Below are positions 1 to 10,200 of a stretch of 64,000 bases of DNA, piece after piece. The position numbers and the translations under genes were made by a program. Under the pieces are notes generated by a model. That model searched no databases, had not been told where the DNA came from, and saw only the letters and a list, made by a program, of their open reading frames with translations. Each line of letters starts with the position of its first letter. Position 1 is the stretch's first letter. The stretch is from Aquatica leii (taxonomy: Eukaryota; Arthropoda; Insecta; Coleoptera; Lampyridae), in NCBI GenBank assembly GCA_035610365.1, contig CM069437.1, positions 32,879,507 to 32,943,506 of the forward strand. Reading direction: 5' to 3'.

Positions 1-1723
1 GACAAAAAAAAAGTTTAAAAATTTGGAACGAGTTGACAAAAAAAGACAAAAGTTAGTCTCATCTAGTCAGGTTCCGAAGATTACAATTCAAATGGCAACG
101 CCAAGGGAGCAATTGCATAGCATTTATCTCGTTGGCAAGATCAATGGAAGAAGTATGTAGTTACTGGTTGACACTGGAATGACAAAGACCATCATTCGTC
201 CTGACATGTTATTCGAAAACGAGTATACATTACCAGTAACAGTACGACTTCGAACGGCGACGGGCGAAAAAATACCTACTCACGAACAAGTCAAAGCAAC
301 CATTGGTTTGGGAGATGGAGTACTTGACCATCACGTACTGGTAGCCGACATCACGGAAGAAGTTATCCTGTGAATGGACGTGATAAAAAAGTATAGGTTC
401 CATTTGAATATGAAGAAAGATGTCCTTAAGGTCGACAATAAAGAAATTCCTTTTCATTCATCAGAGAAGGCAGCTGTAGGAGTCTTATTGAGTGAAGACG
501 TAACTCTGCTTGCAAGGACTAAAAAATGTGGGGTGATGGCACGCCTGGATGGAAATCTTCGAAAAGGTTACATACGCGCGACTGAACCAATGGAGGGAGG
601 CTTAGTTAAAAAGGGACTACTCGTTGGCAGAACTTTAGTACGAGTAAAAAACACGATGCCAGTAACTGCCAGATCCTGTAACGTTGAAAAAAAACACCGT
701 GGTAAGCCAATGCGCGCCAATATCGCAAATATGCGTGAAGTCTAACGAAGATACGTCGCCGAAGAAGTGTTCACATCTATTGGACATTCTTACCACCAAA
801 TGCCAAAACCTTAGACAAGACAAGTTGGCTGAAGTTAAAGTGTTGATCCAAGAGTATCAAGATGTGTTTGCGCTGGAGAGTGGTTCCAAAAGATGAAATA
901 ACGCGGTGAAACATAAAATTAATACCGGAGACGCTCGGCCGATACGACAACATCCACGCAAACTTCCTTTGGCGAAAAAAGAGGAAGCCAAACAAATAAT
1001 TACGGATATAGAGAAAAAAGGCGTAATGGAACCTTTAAGTAATCCATGGGCATCCTCAGTGGTACTCGTAAAGAAGAAAGATCGATGAACGAGGTTTTGC
1101 GTAGACTACAGATAGCTAAACGGCGTAACCAAAAAAGACAGCTACCATTTACCCAGAATTGACGATACGTGAGACACCATGTCAGGATCCGAGTGGTTAA
1201 GTTGGATTTAAAAAGTGGTTATTGGCAGGTAGAGTTGGAACCTAAGGATCGTAAAAAAACAGCATTTACGATCGGAAGTGGTTTGTGTCAGTTCACCGTG
1301 ATGCTCTTCAGCCTGTGTAAGGCTCCTGCAACGTTCGAGTGCTTGATAGAAACCATCTTGCGTGGACTGTCTTGGAAGACGTGCTTGGTTTACCTAGACG
1401 ACGTTGTTGGAAGGTTGTTTGAAGAACACTTGAACAGCGTGGGGCTAATCTCAAACTGAGCGTAAAGAAGTGCCACGTATTTAAGAAGGAAGTGCAATAC
1501 CTTGTCCACATCGTATCTAGAGATGGAGTAAAGGCTGACCTAGACAAAATCCGAGCAGTGCAAGCATGGTCAAGAACAATCAACAAAAATCAGGTTTGAA
1601 GTTTCCTTAGGTTGTGCACCTATTATAGATGATTTGTACCCAGATTTGCTAATATTGCCAAACCTTTGAAGAAATTGACCGAAGAAAAATCAGAATTTAG
1701 ATGGAATGAAGACTGCAAAAATG
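1..1723 (+). pseudogene. Gypsy A pol, 5' part: protease and reverse transcriptase
   Basis: Degenerate pol. The aspartic protease shows LLVDTG near 158-175, where the usual DTGA reads DTGM, and is followed by the conserved DVIKKY region after 374. RT pieces follow: LPLAKKEEAKQII and NPWASSVVLVKKKD (about 960-1085), FCVDYR (about 1094), LDLKSGYWQVELEPKD (from about 1202) and the polymerase box YLDDV (about 1390). The segments sit in different frames, and in-frame stops occur at about 155, 371, 1086 and elsewhere. The frame ends in the early RNase H region (FRWNEDCKN), exactly where the Penelope insertion starts. No product is expected. Confidence 0.88.
1712..1723 (+). repeat. 12-bp target-site duplication of the Penelope insertion
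   Basis: ACTGCAAAAATG occurs at 1712-1723 and again at 3710-3721, immediately outside the Penelope-like element. Removing one copy and the insert rejoins Gypsy RNase H coding sequence, so these are target duplications and date the Penelope insertion after the Gypsy one. Confidence 0.85.
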
Positions 1724-1850
1724 TAATAGCGAAGACTTCAACGGCCGGAATCTATACTAACATTAGAATATTTTCCGGGTTTGGACCGTGTCATTGTTGT
1801 TGTAACCGAAGTTGTCAACGTTTCGCCCACTTTCATAAGGGGCGACATCA

Positions 1851-1894
1851 GGGCATGAAATAAATCGCAAAGCTCAAACAAATAACCGAAATCT
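1851..1894. repeat. Inverted terminal segment of the Penelope element (partner 3665-3708)
   Basis: The + strand at 1851-1894 matches the - strand at 3665-3708 with only a few mismatches; the shared core includes TGAAATAAATCGCAAA. The right arm ends one base from the element boundary. The left arm lies about 127 bp inside the opposite boundary. Confidence 0.8.
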
Positions 1895-2058
1895 ACTTTA
1901 AAAAAACCACTTGTGAAACAAGCCATAACCTAAACTATGAAAAGGTGAGAAAGAAAACGATAACCTGAAAAAGCAAACGAAAATTTAACAAAGAACCACT
2001 ACCGAGTTAGGTAATCAACTTGTGAAACAAGCCAGATTCTAAACTCCGTAGAAGTGAC

Positions 2059-3632
2059 TTAAGAAGAAATAGTCTCCGTATTTAAAGGAAAAGGATCGTT
2101 ACGGTTGGTTAAGCTCGGCCCTGATTGAGTTACGGTTGCTAAGGGGCGTGTTTTGGATAAATGGTTAATGACCGGGAACCAAAGAGGGGATAGCTCGAAA
2201 CCATGATCACGATTGAAGTTATTAGGGTGTTTGATAATTTCTATGCTTTCCCGAAATTTCCTGTTGAAAAAGAATGGAAATTTGGCAATCAACGAAACAT
2301 TATCAGAATCTATCTTGTGACCTGTAGTAAAATGATGTTCAGCAACCGCAGACTTGGAAATATACATTTTCCTTATACAACGATCATGTTCTGAAATGCG
2401 AGTAATCATGGAACGACCGGTTTCACCAATGTAGACTAAACCACATGGATAAGGAATTTGGTATACACCTTGAGATGAAAGTGTAGGAAATTTATCTTTG
2501 GGAGATGGAAGAATCTGAGAGATTTTGCCTGTAGAGTTGAATAAGGGTTTAATACCATTCTTACGAAGAAGTTTCCTTATTTGATCTGTAACCTTGTGAA
2601 TGTAGGGTAAAAAGGCCAATTTCGGGTTGGATTCGGGAGTAAAAATGTCTTTAGGTAACCGAGTACGTGGATGTAGACGACGATTAATAACTCTATGAAT
2701 ATCTCGCTTTACATAACCATTGTTCACTAAGGTTCTAGTAAGATGACGGAGTCCCGAGTCTAGATTCTCAGGTTGGCAAATAGAAAAGGCACGATGAACC
2801 ATAGATTTAATAACAGAACGTTTTTGTGCAGGATGATGATGAGACGAAGCATGAAGGTATCTGTCCGTATGGGTGGGTTTGCGATAGACAGAATGGCCCA
2901 GAAGTCCGTCGGACTTACGAGTCAAGAAATGGAAGAGAACCATTATTTTCGATTTCCATAGTAAATTTGATATCTAAGTGTTGATTGTTAAGACGATCAA
3001 GAAACTTAGACAATTCAAGATGACCATGAGACCAAACAATAAACGTGTCGTCAACGTACCTAAACCACACTTTAGGTTTTAATATTGATGATTCCAAAGC
3101 AACCGTTTCAAAGGATTCCATAAAAATGTTAGCTACAACAGGTGATAGAGAAGAACCCATAGCAGCACCAGAAACTTGTTCGTAAAACTTGTTATCAAAT
3201 TGGAAGTAAGTAGAGGATAGACACTTTTCAATAAGAGGAACCAAACTCAAGTCCTTGCCATGTTGAGAGAGAATCTGTTTGATGATAATAAGCGAATCCT
3301 TAATAAGAACTTTAGTAAACAGTGAAGTAACATTAACGCTCACGAGAAGATCTTGGGGTTCAAGTTTTTTTAGTTTATAGACATTGGATAAAATGCTGAG
3401 AGTTGATGATGTGAGAAGAGGTTTTACCTGTAAACTCGCAAAGAATGTTGGACAAGAACTTGGCTAGCTTGTATGTAAGAGACTGGATAATACTCACGAT
3501 AGGTCGAAAAGGAATGCTTTGTTTGTGAGTTTTGGGAAGTCCGTATAAACGAGGTGGTTTGGAATCTGATGGGGTAAGTCGACGTTTAGTTTCAGGAGGT
3601 AGATTGGAAGATTTGATGATTTGGCTGACCTC
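2059..3632 (-). pseudogene. Penelope-type reverse transcriptase / GIY-YIG endonuclease
   Basis: Read from 3632 downward, RT motifs appear in order: LPPETKRRLTPSD and RLYGLPKTHK (fingers), FRPIVS, then VNVTSLFT, AAMGSSLSPVVANIFM and the catalytic FRYVDDTF (about 3060). After a frame change near 2930 the protein continues with YRKPTHTDRYLH, a linker, and the GIY-YIG core GVYQIPYPCGLVYIGETG (about 2470-2415) with RSM and EHD following. There is a stop near 3375 and a frameshift at about 2915-2943. The protein normally reverse-transcribes RNA, and the endonuclease nicks target DNA. This copy lacks the N-terminal part and cannot make an intact enzyme. Confidence 0.9.
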
Positions 3633-3721
3633 ACGTTAACCTAACTTTTGAGAAGTTCTTAGTTAAATTTCGGTTACTTGTTTGAGTTTTGCGATTTATT
3701 TCACGCCCTACTGCAAAAATG

Positions 3722-5466
3722 CTTTCCAGCAACTATAACAGGCCCTAGTCACTTTGCCGATTTTGAGTTATCTAAGAGAAGATAGAAAATTTGTTTTGGA
3801 TATCGACGTAAGCAATCTGGTCATAGACGCTGTCCTTTCGCAGATTCAAGATAAACAAGAAAAAGTTATCGCGTATTTTAGCAAGGTCTTGTCCAGGCTA
3901 GAAAGGAATAATTGCGTGACTAGGAGGGAGCTGTTAGCAGTCGTCAAGTCCATAGAACATTTATACAAGTATTTGCTTTAAAATGCTATTGAAGTTTTGT
4001 TACCCAAAAGGACAAGTGGCAAGATGGATCGAGAGACTGCAAGAATATGACTATAACACAGAACACCGTGCCGGAAGCAGTCATTGGAACGCTGATGCCT
4101 TGTCCAGATGGCCATGCTCGGCGGACTGCAGCCATTGTTCACGACTAGAAGAAAAAGTCGAATGCCCCCGGAAAACTGCTATGGTTATTGACGAGTGGGA
4201 ACTGGAGCAGTTGCGTCGCAAACGCGAAATAAGACTACTCCTGGACTGGAAAGAAAACGGCCGACGACCAATCTAGAAGGAAGTGAATGCTTTGGGCAGA
4301 AACATCAAAGTGTACTGGGCGCAGTGGGACTCTTTGATACTAGAAGACGGTTTTCTTAAGCGATCTCTAGAGAGTGGCGAGGGCACGAAAAACATACTAC
4401 AGTTGGTAGTGTCGGAAGTGTTAAAGCATCTCCACGATGGTACATCAATAGGACACTTTGGCATTAAGAAGACGTTGGGGATAGTTCGATAACGATTCTA
4501 CTGCGTGTACTGCAAAGAGGACGTTATGAAATGGTGCCTTAAGTGCACGGTCTGCGCATCAGGAAATTGTCTAGCGAGAAAGCGATAAGCACTCATGAAG
4601 CAATACAACGTAGAAAGCTCTTTGGAAAGAGTACCGATTGACATCGCAGGTCCATTCTCAGATTCAGATTCTGGAAATAAATACATCGTGGTAGTGGTGG
4701 ATTATCAAGAAGCAGCTACAACTGCAGACGTATTAGTAAAAGAATTTTTCTGCCGGTTTGGAGTTCCTTTAGAATTACACTTCAATCAAGGCCGCAATTT
4801 TGAAGCCGGGCTGTTTCAAGAAGTTTGCCGACTGTTGGGAATTATGAAAATTAGAACGACGCTTTTCTATCTTTAATCTGATGGCATGGTTGAGCGGATG
4901 AATCGAATAATGGGAAAATAACTAGCCAAAGTAGTGTCTGAACACTAAAGAGACTGGGATCAGTACTTGCACCTTTTTCTAATGGCATACCGATCATCCG
5001 TTCACGAAAGCACAGGACAAACACCACCCTGTGTGATGCTCGGTCGCGAAATACGCCTGCCATGCGACTTCCAATTTGGACGAAGACCGGAAAAAAAAAT
5101 TGCTTGAGAAGACTGCGTTAGCAAGCTGACCATGAGGCTAGACGAAGTACATGAAGAGCTCCGTAAAAACACACAATTTGCCAGCGACAGAATGAAGACT
5201 GGATATGACGTCAAGGCACAAAATGGTGGGTTTCAACCTGGCGACATGGTGTGTCGTTTAGCGTATTAATGACGTTATATATCGCATCCGAAAACCAGCC
5301 AGAGGTAAACTAAAAGTGATCCACGTCGATCGTCTAGCCCCGTTTACTTGCGATAACCACAATACACAAGTTCAGGTCCGAATCAGAGTAATAAGCAGCA
5401 GAACCAGAAATCAAATTGAAGGAATAGAGTTCGATAAGTTTATGAGGTCAGGAAAAGTTCATTGAC
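3722..5466 (+). pseudogene. Gypsy A pol, 3' part: RNase H, integrase, C-terminal region
   Basis: Resumes Gypsy pol after the Penelope insert. RNase H shows LPILSYLREDRKFVLDIDVS and the RRELLAVVKSIEH block (3754-3981), then the tether WIERLQEYDYNTEHRAGSSHWN with ALSR (to about 4110). The integrase zinc-binding region carries GHFGIKKT and paired CxxC (about 4450-4560). The catalytic core is partial (IDIAGPFSD, then FNQGRNFEAG), followed by the C-terminal IDRLAPF-like segment near 5330. Stops at 3982, 4275, 4491 and frameshifts in the core show decay. Confidence 0.87.
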
Positions 5467-5589
5467 TGTTACTTTTATGGTCAAGAAAGATGTCGAAATG
5501 GAGGAAGCTGCCGTTATCGCAACGATCCCTTCTACCGGTGTCGCATCCGAACTCTTGTTCTGGGACAGAACAGTCTAAGAAGGAGGCAG

Positions 5590-5939
5590 TGAAACGTTCG
5601 AGAAATTATTCTCAAGTTCAAGAGCCTTCTCAAAGGTGTTATCCATTTTCTGGAACCTTCACCGAAAAATATAGGACATTCACAAACGTTCCGCCAAAAT
5701 GTATAAATGCGCTACAAACAAATCATAGGGCAGTGATTTCAGTAATTCAAAGTCGGTAGTGTTAAGAAGATTATTCAAGCTTAAATAAATAATTAACGCG
5801 TGTGGAAATAAATATACGGAGTATAACCTTGGACGCGACGTTAAACTAAACAATAAGTGTTAAACTAAAGTTGTCCGCGGACTTTATCTTTCGGTGAGTG
5901 TACTATATAAAATTAACGTAAGATTGAATAAACGTTGCA
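5590..5939 (+). repeat. 3' LTR of Gypsy A
   Basis: Begins TGAAACGTTCGAG just after a purine-rich tract (AAGGAGGCAG) and ends ACGTTGCA, giving TG...CA ends. It aligns with the two LTRs of copy B but is shorter (350 versus about 430 bp) and more diverged. TATA-like TATAAAT lies near 5702. The multiple GAA/TTC units of the B LTRs are partly lost here. Confidence 0.82.
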
Positions 5940-6668
5940 ATATATTGTTTCATCGATAAAATTTTTCTTTTGCAATACTGTGCGTTTTTTTTCATTCATC
6001 ATAATAACATAAATATTGGTTTGGAAAAGGTAACAACAAAAACAAAAATAACGTTTATAGCGCATCTTTTTTAAAACCTTTTTTTTGTATCATAACGTAA
6101 GATTTGGAGAAAAACCAAAATTAAACGTTTTGTTGTTTTCCTGTAAAATTTATTTTTCTAAAGTCTTTTCGAAATATGTAATTGGGTCAATAAGCAACGC
6201 CATTGTCACCACGTGTGTAATGTAAACAAATTTGCAATATACACAGGTTTGACGGTGCCGTTGACGTGTAGTTGACACAAGTTGACATTAGTTTATGATG
6301 TGAAGCAGTGTCTAAATTTTCTTAGTTTTTGTTATTTCTTGAGCATTATTGAACGCGCCCAATATATAAATCTAAACTAATTTACATATTTTTCTTATAA
6401 AATTATTATAAAGTTTTCTGCATGACATTATGTTAACTAGCGCTAATAGATGGCGGTAAGATAGACCAACAAGCATTGAATAAATTGTACAATTATACAC
6501 ACCCCATGTTGTAAACTTTATAAAATGGCTACACACTGTAGACACATGATTTGGTGCTCCGATAATGAAACCGCATGTTGATGGCAAGTGAATTTTTAAT
6601 TCTAGTGGAAAAATACAAAGACTTTATTTTCTAATAAATTCGACGAACAAATATAAAATTACGTAGTG
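5940..6668. other. AT-rich non-coding spacer upstream of NAF1
   Basis: No convincing gene, RNA or element ends were seen. Short open frames here have no recognisable motif. It separates the Gypsy A LTR from the NAF1 start and would contain upstream NAF1 control sequence. Confidence 0.5.
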
Positions 6669-6695
6669 TCAGTTGATAGTAAGTAGGCTGTGATA
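6660..6695 (+). promoter_or_regulatory. NAF1: Candidate NAF1 initiator and short 5' UTR
   Basis: A perfect arthropod-type initiator TCAGTT lies at 6669-6674, about 25 bp before the NAF1 ATG. No TATA box at the expected -30 distance is obvious. This would give a very short leader. It is an inference from motif and spacing only; an upstream non-coding exon cannot be excluded. Confidence 0.35.
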
Positions 6696-7270
6696 ATGGA
6701 TAATTCAACTGGGATTGAAATCCAGGAGGGTGCAAGCAAAGACGTAAGTCTTAATCCGCATGACGCGGCAACACACAATTTCGACAAAAATAAAAAAATT
6801 TGTGGACAAGTTGAGACAATAATTGTTCCGGCAGTCCAAAGCCCAAACCCTGCTGAATCCAAGACTGATGCGACCACAGAAACCCTAGTTGAATCCATAC
6901 GAGAAAATACAAGCAATAAAGATGAAGAATTGTGCGATAACGTGCAACAGTTGAACATATACGAGCAAAATCAAGGTCAAGCAAACACCGAAGAAAATCA
7001 GGGTAACAAAAACATACCATCTGTTCAGAAAATTAATATATCCGAGTCACTTTCTAATCTACTCGCTTACGGAAGCACTTCAGAAGATTCCGAAGCAGAT
7101 TCTGCTAATTCTTTGTCAGAATCGGATTCCGACACGGACGATGATATCTCCAATAATGCAGAACCACCTTTAAATGAAATAATCGAAACTAAAGACATCA
7201 ATATTCCGGTTGAAAAATATCGTGAGAGCAACGCAAATCTCAGTACCGAAACATCCGATAACGAAGATAG
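6696..7270 (+). CDS. NAF1: NAF1 coding exon 1
   Basis: Starts at ATG 6696 in the context GATAATGG; the in-frame GTG six bases upstream is not a plausible eukaryotic start. Encodes residues 1-191 plus two bases of codon 192. Donor GTAAGT at 7271. The product is acidic, with a Ser/Asp cluster around residues 125-160, as in other NAF1 N-termini. Confidence 0.92.
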
Positions 7271-10200
7271 GTAAGTTTAAACAACCATTTTTTTTTAGCA
7301 AAATAAACATTACTGTAATTACAGCTCCGATGCTGAATCGGATTTAGGGGCAAAGAGCGAAACCCTTCCACAAACGGTTAAAGTTCAGGCTGCGACTGAT
7401 GGAGAATTGGGTCTTGACGATTTACCTCCTGTACCTGATTTATCCAATTTAAGCATTACCTTGAAGGAAGGAGAATGTATTCAAATGGGAAATGTTACCA
7501 GTATTGTTGACCGTTTGGGTTTGTATTTATTTTTGAATCGAGTTTTTGTATTTAGTGACCATATGGTATTTACGCTTGGCATTCTACTGCTTATAATTGT
7601 AAAATCACACTCATATTTACGAAGTATAAGAAAAAATTGACTTTTAAATGCTTGCTACATTCTTTAATGCATATGTGTTGTAACGTGAGATTTTTAAGGG
7701 TTGTTGTGTACTGGTTTACTACACTTGATTTGATTTGAATTATATATGTATATCGGAGATCACTAGAAGTTTTTTCAACTTTTTCATTCCTATTTCTACT
7801 TGGTCGTTTGACTAGGATCTCTATTTCTTTTGTTGGACTGATTGAGTCTGAGAAACCATAATTTTTGACAGTACGAAACACAAGTTTTCGTGTTTGAACT
7901 ATGGCTGATATGGATGATCTTAGCCATTGTATGTGTGTTTAACTAAAGCATGTAATTTGGAGCTTTCTTCTTCGAGTCGACAATTTTCTTCTGTTTTGAA
8001 GGCCATTCCATATCTCTGACTTTAATCAAATTTGACTCACGTGATTGAACAAGTCAGAATTGAATCATTCTTTTTAAAACAAAATACATGCTCGACAAGT
8101 TTCATTATGGGACCACAATGGGATCAAAAGTTACAATGTGGTCAGTACTATTGTACCTAAAGTTATCTGTGTAGGCAGGTCTATATCAGTAGCGTAACTA
8201 ATTTTTTCGCCCTCCCTCGTCCCCGCAAAGATCCGTAACGGTCTTTAAAAAAATCTGAAAATTTCGCGTGCTAAACACAGTTCGCGGGCTCCCTTAGCAT
8301 TGCGGGTATTCTCAAATTTTGAATTTGGTTTTTTACTAGAGCTAGAGCTTGTACAAGGCTTATGGGGTATGTAATGTTAGTTGATTTTAGGGCTAAGCTC
8401 CATAACCTCGCCAAGGTTTCAACTACGTATGGGGTTCCTTTTGGTGATACAAGAAAATGAACAATCTAATTCTGATTATTGTACCATGAAATGATATCAC
8501 TACCAAACTTACGAAGAAGTTTCTTCTTAAACATTAGACTTTTGCGCTGTCAGTTCTATCGGCAGTGAGTGTGTACCTTCTGCCTGTTCTGATCTGTGGC
8601 TTGATTACAGTAAAAATGCTAGTTACATCTACTGTCAGAATGTCCTACACCAATAAAGATTTTTTCTCTGCGAATTTGCAATCAGTCAACTATAAGCAGA
8701 TAGTTTGTTAGGTCTTGTCAGGTCGGATGCGTCTTCCAACGACCAAAGTTACTCGTATTTATAGAGTGAGCTTTTATTATTACCGTATGTCTTTACTCAT
8801 ACGACGATTTTGATAGCTGGGCGTGGTTAAACTTGTTACAGTAAGTTCGGGTGTTTTCCAGTCGCCTTTGATATTTTTTTTTGAGGAAACCCGAGTCGCA
8901 GTGCTCATGTTTACGTGTGCGTGGATTTTGGAATTGATCATAAATCACGCCACGTCAGTTAAAGGTATTTGGGTTTGACGGGTTCTTGGTATCAGGTATA
9001 TTGGCCTAGAACATCTTAACATAATTTTCTTGTATATTTTGCACTGCTTATGGTTTGTCAGGTGTGGGTCATTGTACTACACTGGGCTAATGTTGTGTGG
9101 TCAGGTTTTTGTTATTTGTCGTGTTATGTGACTGCGCATAGTTGGTAATTTTTCGAGTTCTTATATTGTTGGCATTTTTAGCATTGTACCATTAATTTTT
9201 GCTTTCACGGATTCTCTATGATAACTTACTGATGCATTTGACTTCTTTCACACGCGTAATATTTGATCCAGGTGCAAATGTGTCAAAAAATGTGGATGCT
9301 GATTCTTTGTCAGGCCATAACGTTCCATTAATGATTTTTTCTGTAACTGTGTTTCGGATTGACGTATTTTGTCTCTTGAGGTTACTGATCACAGTAACTC
9401 TTCTATGCTGGAGGACAAATTGGTGTAATTTTCTTATCTGTATTAGAGGTTGAAGGTTGATCTTCAGAGGCAGGACTTGTTTCAGTTTGTTCGTTCTCAG
9501 GAATTTTGGCTTCATGCACAGCTCTGGGTGGAAACTTTTTGATGCTGCTGTAGTGAACGATTCACTCAGACAAAATGCGCCTTTTTCTTTCAGAATCTGA
9601 GGGACGACCTGAACATGATTCTGCAGGCTCTACAGAGCTCTCCTGGGGTAATTTTGTTTCGTGTTTTGATGTTTTTGTGTTAATCTATTGGATTGCCTTT
9701 TCTATCAAGGCGCGTCTTACAGCACTCCAGGCACGCCTATGCCTACATATTTGGGTTTGCGTTAGGTATTTGATTTCCTTAGTACCTCCCATATCTAAGG
9801 GGCATTCTTTTATTCACCTCTAGGGGACGCGTCCGATGGGGGACCAGTTACTTCACACGGAAATGAAGATGAGGGTAATTTTTTGTTAAAAGTTAGGTTT
9901 TTAGAAGTGGTTTGAAGTCTCAGGAGCTACAAAAACAAGCTTCTAATAATTTCTCTTCTTCAACACGTTTTATATTGGGACAATTCAGGAAATATATTGT
10001 ATGTATATTTTCTGGATCCCAATTGAAAAGCTGTCTTGGTGCCATTATTTAGGAATCGTATGGTGGTTGGAGGCTTGTTTGAGCACCCGGTACCTCTAAC
10101 ACCATCACACGCTCCTCCTTTATCAGACGTTTTATGGGAGGTCGGTTGTCAATTTTAGTCAAACATATCGATTATTTGTTTTTTACATTTTATGTTTCAA

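Larger units (their letters stand above)
1724..3709 (-). mobile_element. Penelope-like element nested in Gypsy A
   Basis: A 1,986-bp insert bounded by a 12-bp direct duplication. Its - strand encodes a Penelope-type RT followed by a GIY-YIG endonuclease, the diagnostic domain order of Penelope-like elements. A 44-bp segment at its 5' end (3665-3708 read on -) recurs in inverted orientation near the other end (1851-1894), as in the partly inverted terminal repeats known from this class. The copy is 5'-truncated in coding capacity and frameshifted, so it is inactive. Confidence 0.9.
1..5939 (+). mobile_element. Gypsy-type LTR retrotransposon copy A (decayed, left end outside window)
   Basis: A Ty3/Gypsy element on the + strand. 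In order it shows an aspartic protease, reverse transcriptase (RT), RNase H, integrase and a 3' LTR. The 5' LTR and most of gag lie beyond the left edge. The reading frame is broken by many stops and frameshifts, so this copy is dead. It is further split by a Penelope-like element at 1724-3709. It belongs to the same family as copy B at 45712-51119: protease, RT, integrase and LTR segments align by eye, including a shared stretch around TEEVIL. No envelope-like frame is visible after pol. Confidence 0.92.

Noticed and set aside
6690..6695. GTG at 6690 as the NAF1 start (adds two residues)
   Set aside because: Non-ATG starts are unlikely here; ATG 6696 has a reasonable context and the first two residues would be unsupported.
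7407..7640. Open frame running through NAF1 exon 2 into the intron
   Set aside because: Only the part up to 7518 matches NAF1; the remainder is intronic read-through of hydrophobic residues with no family match.
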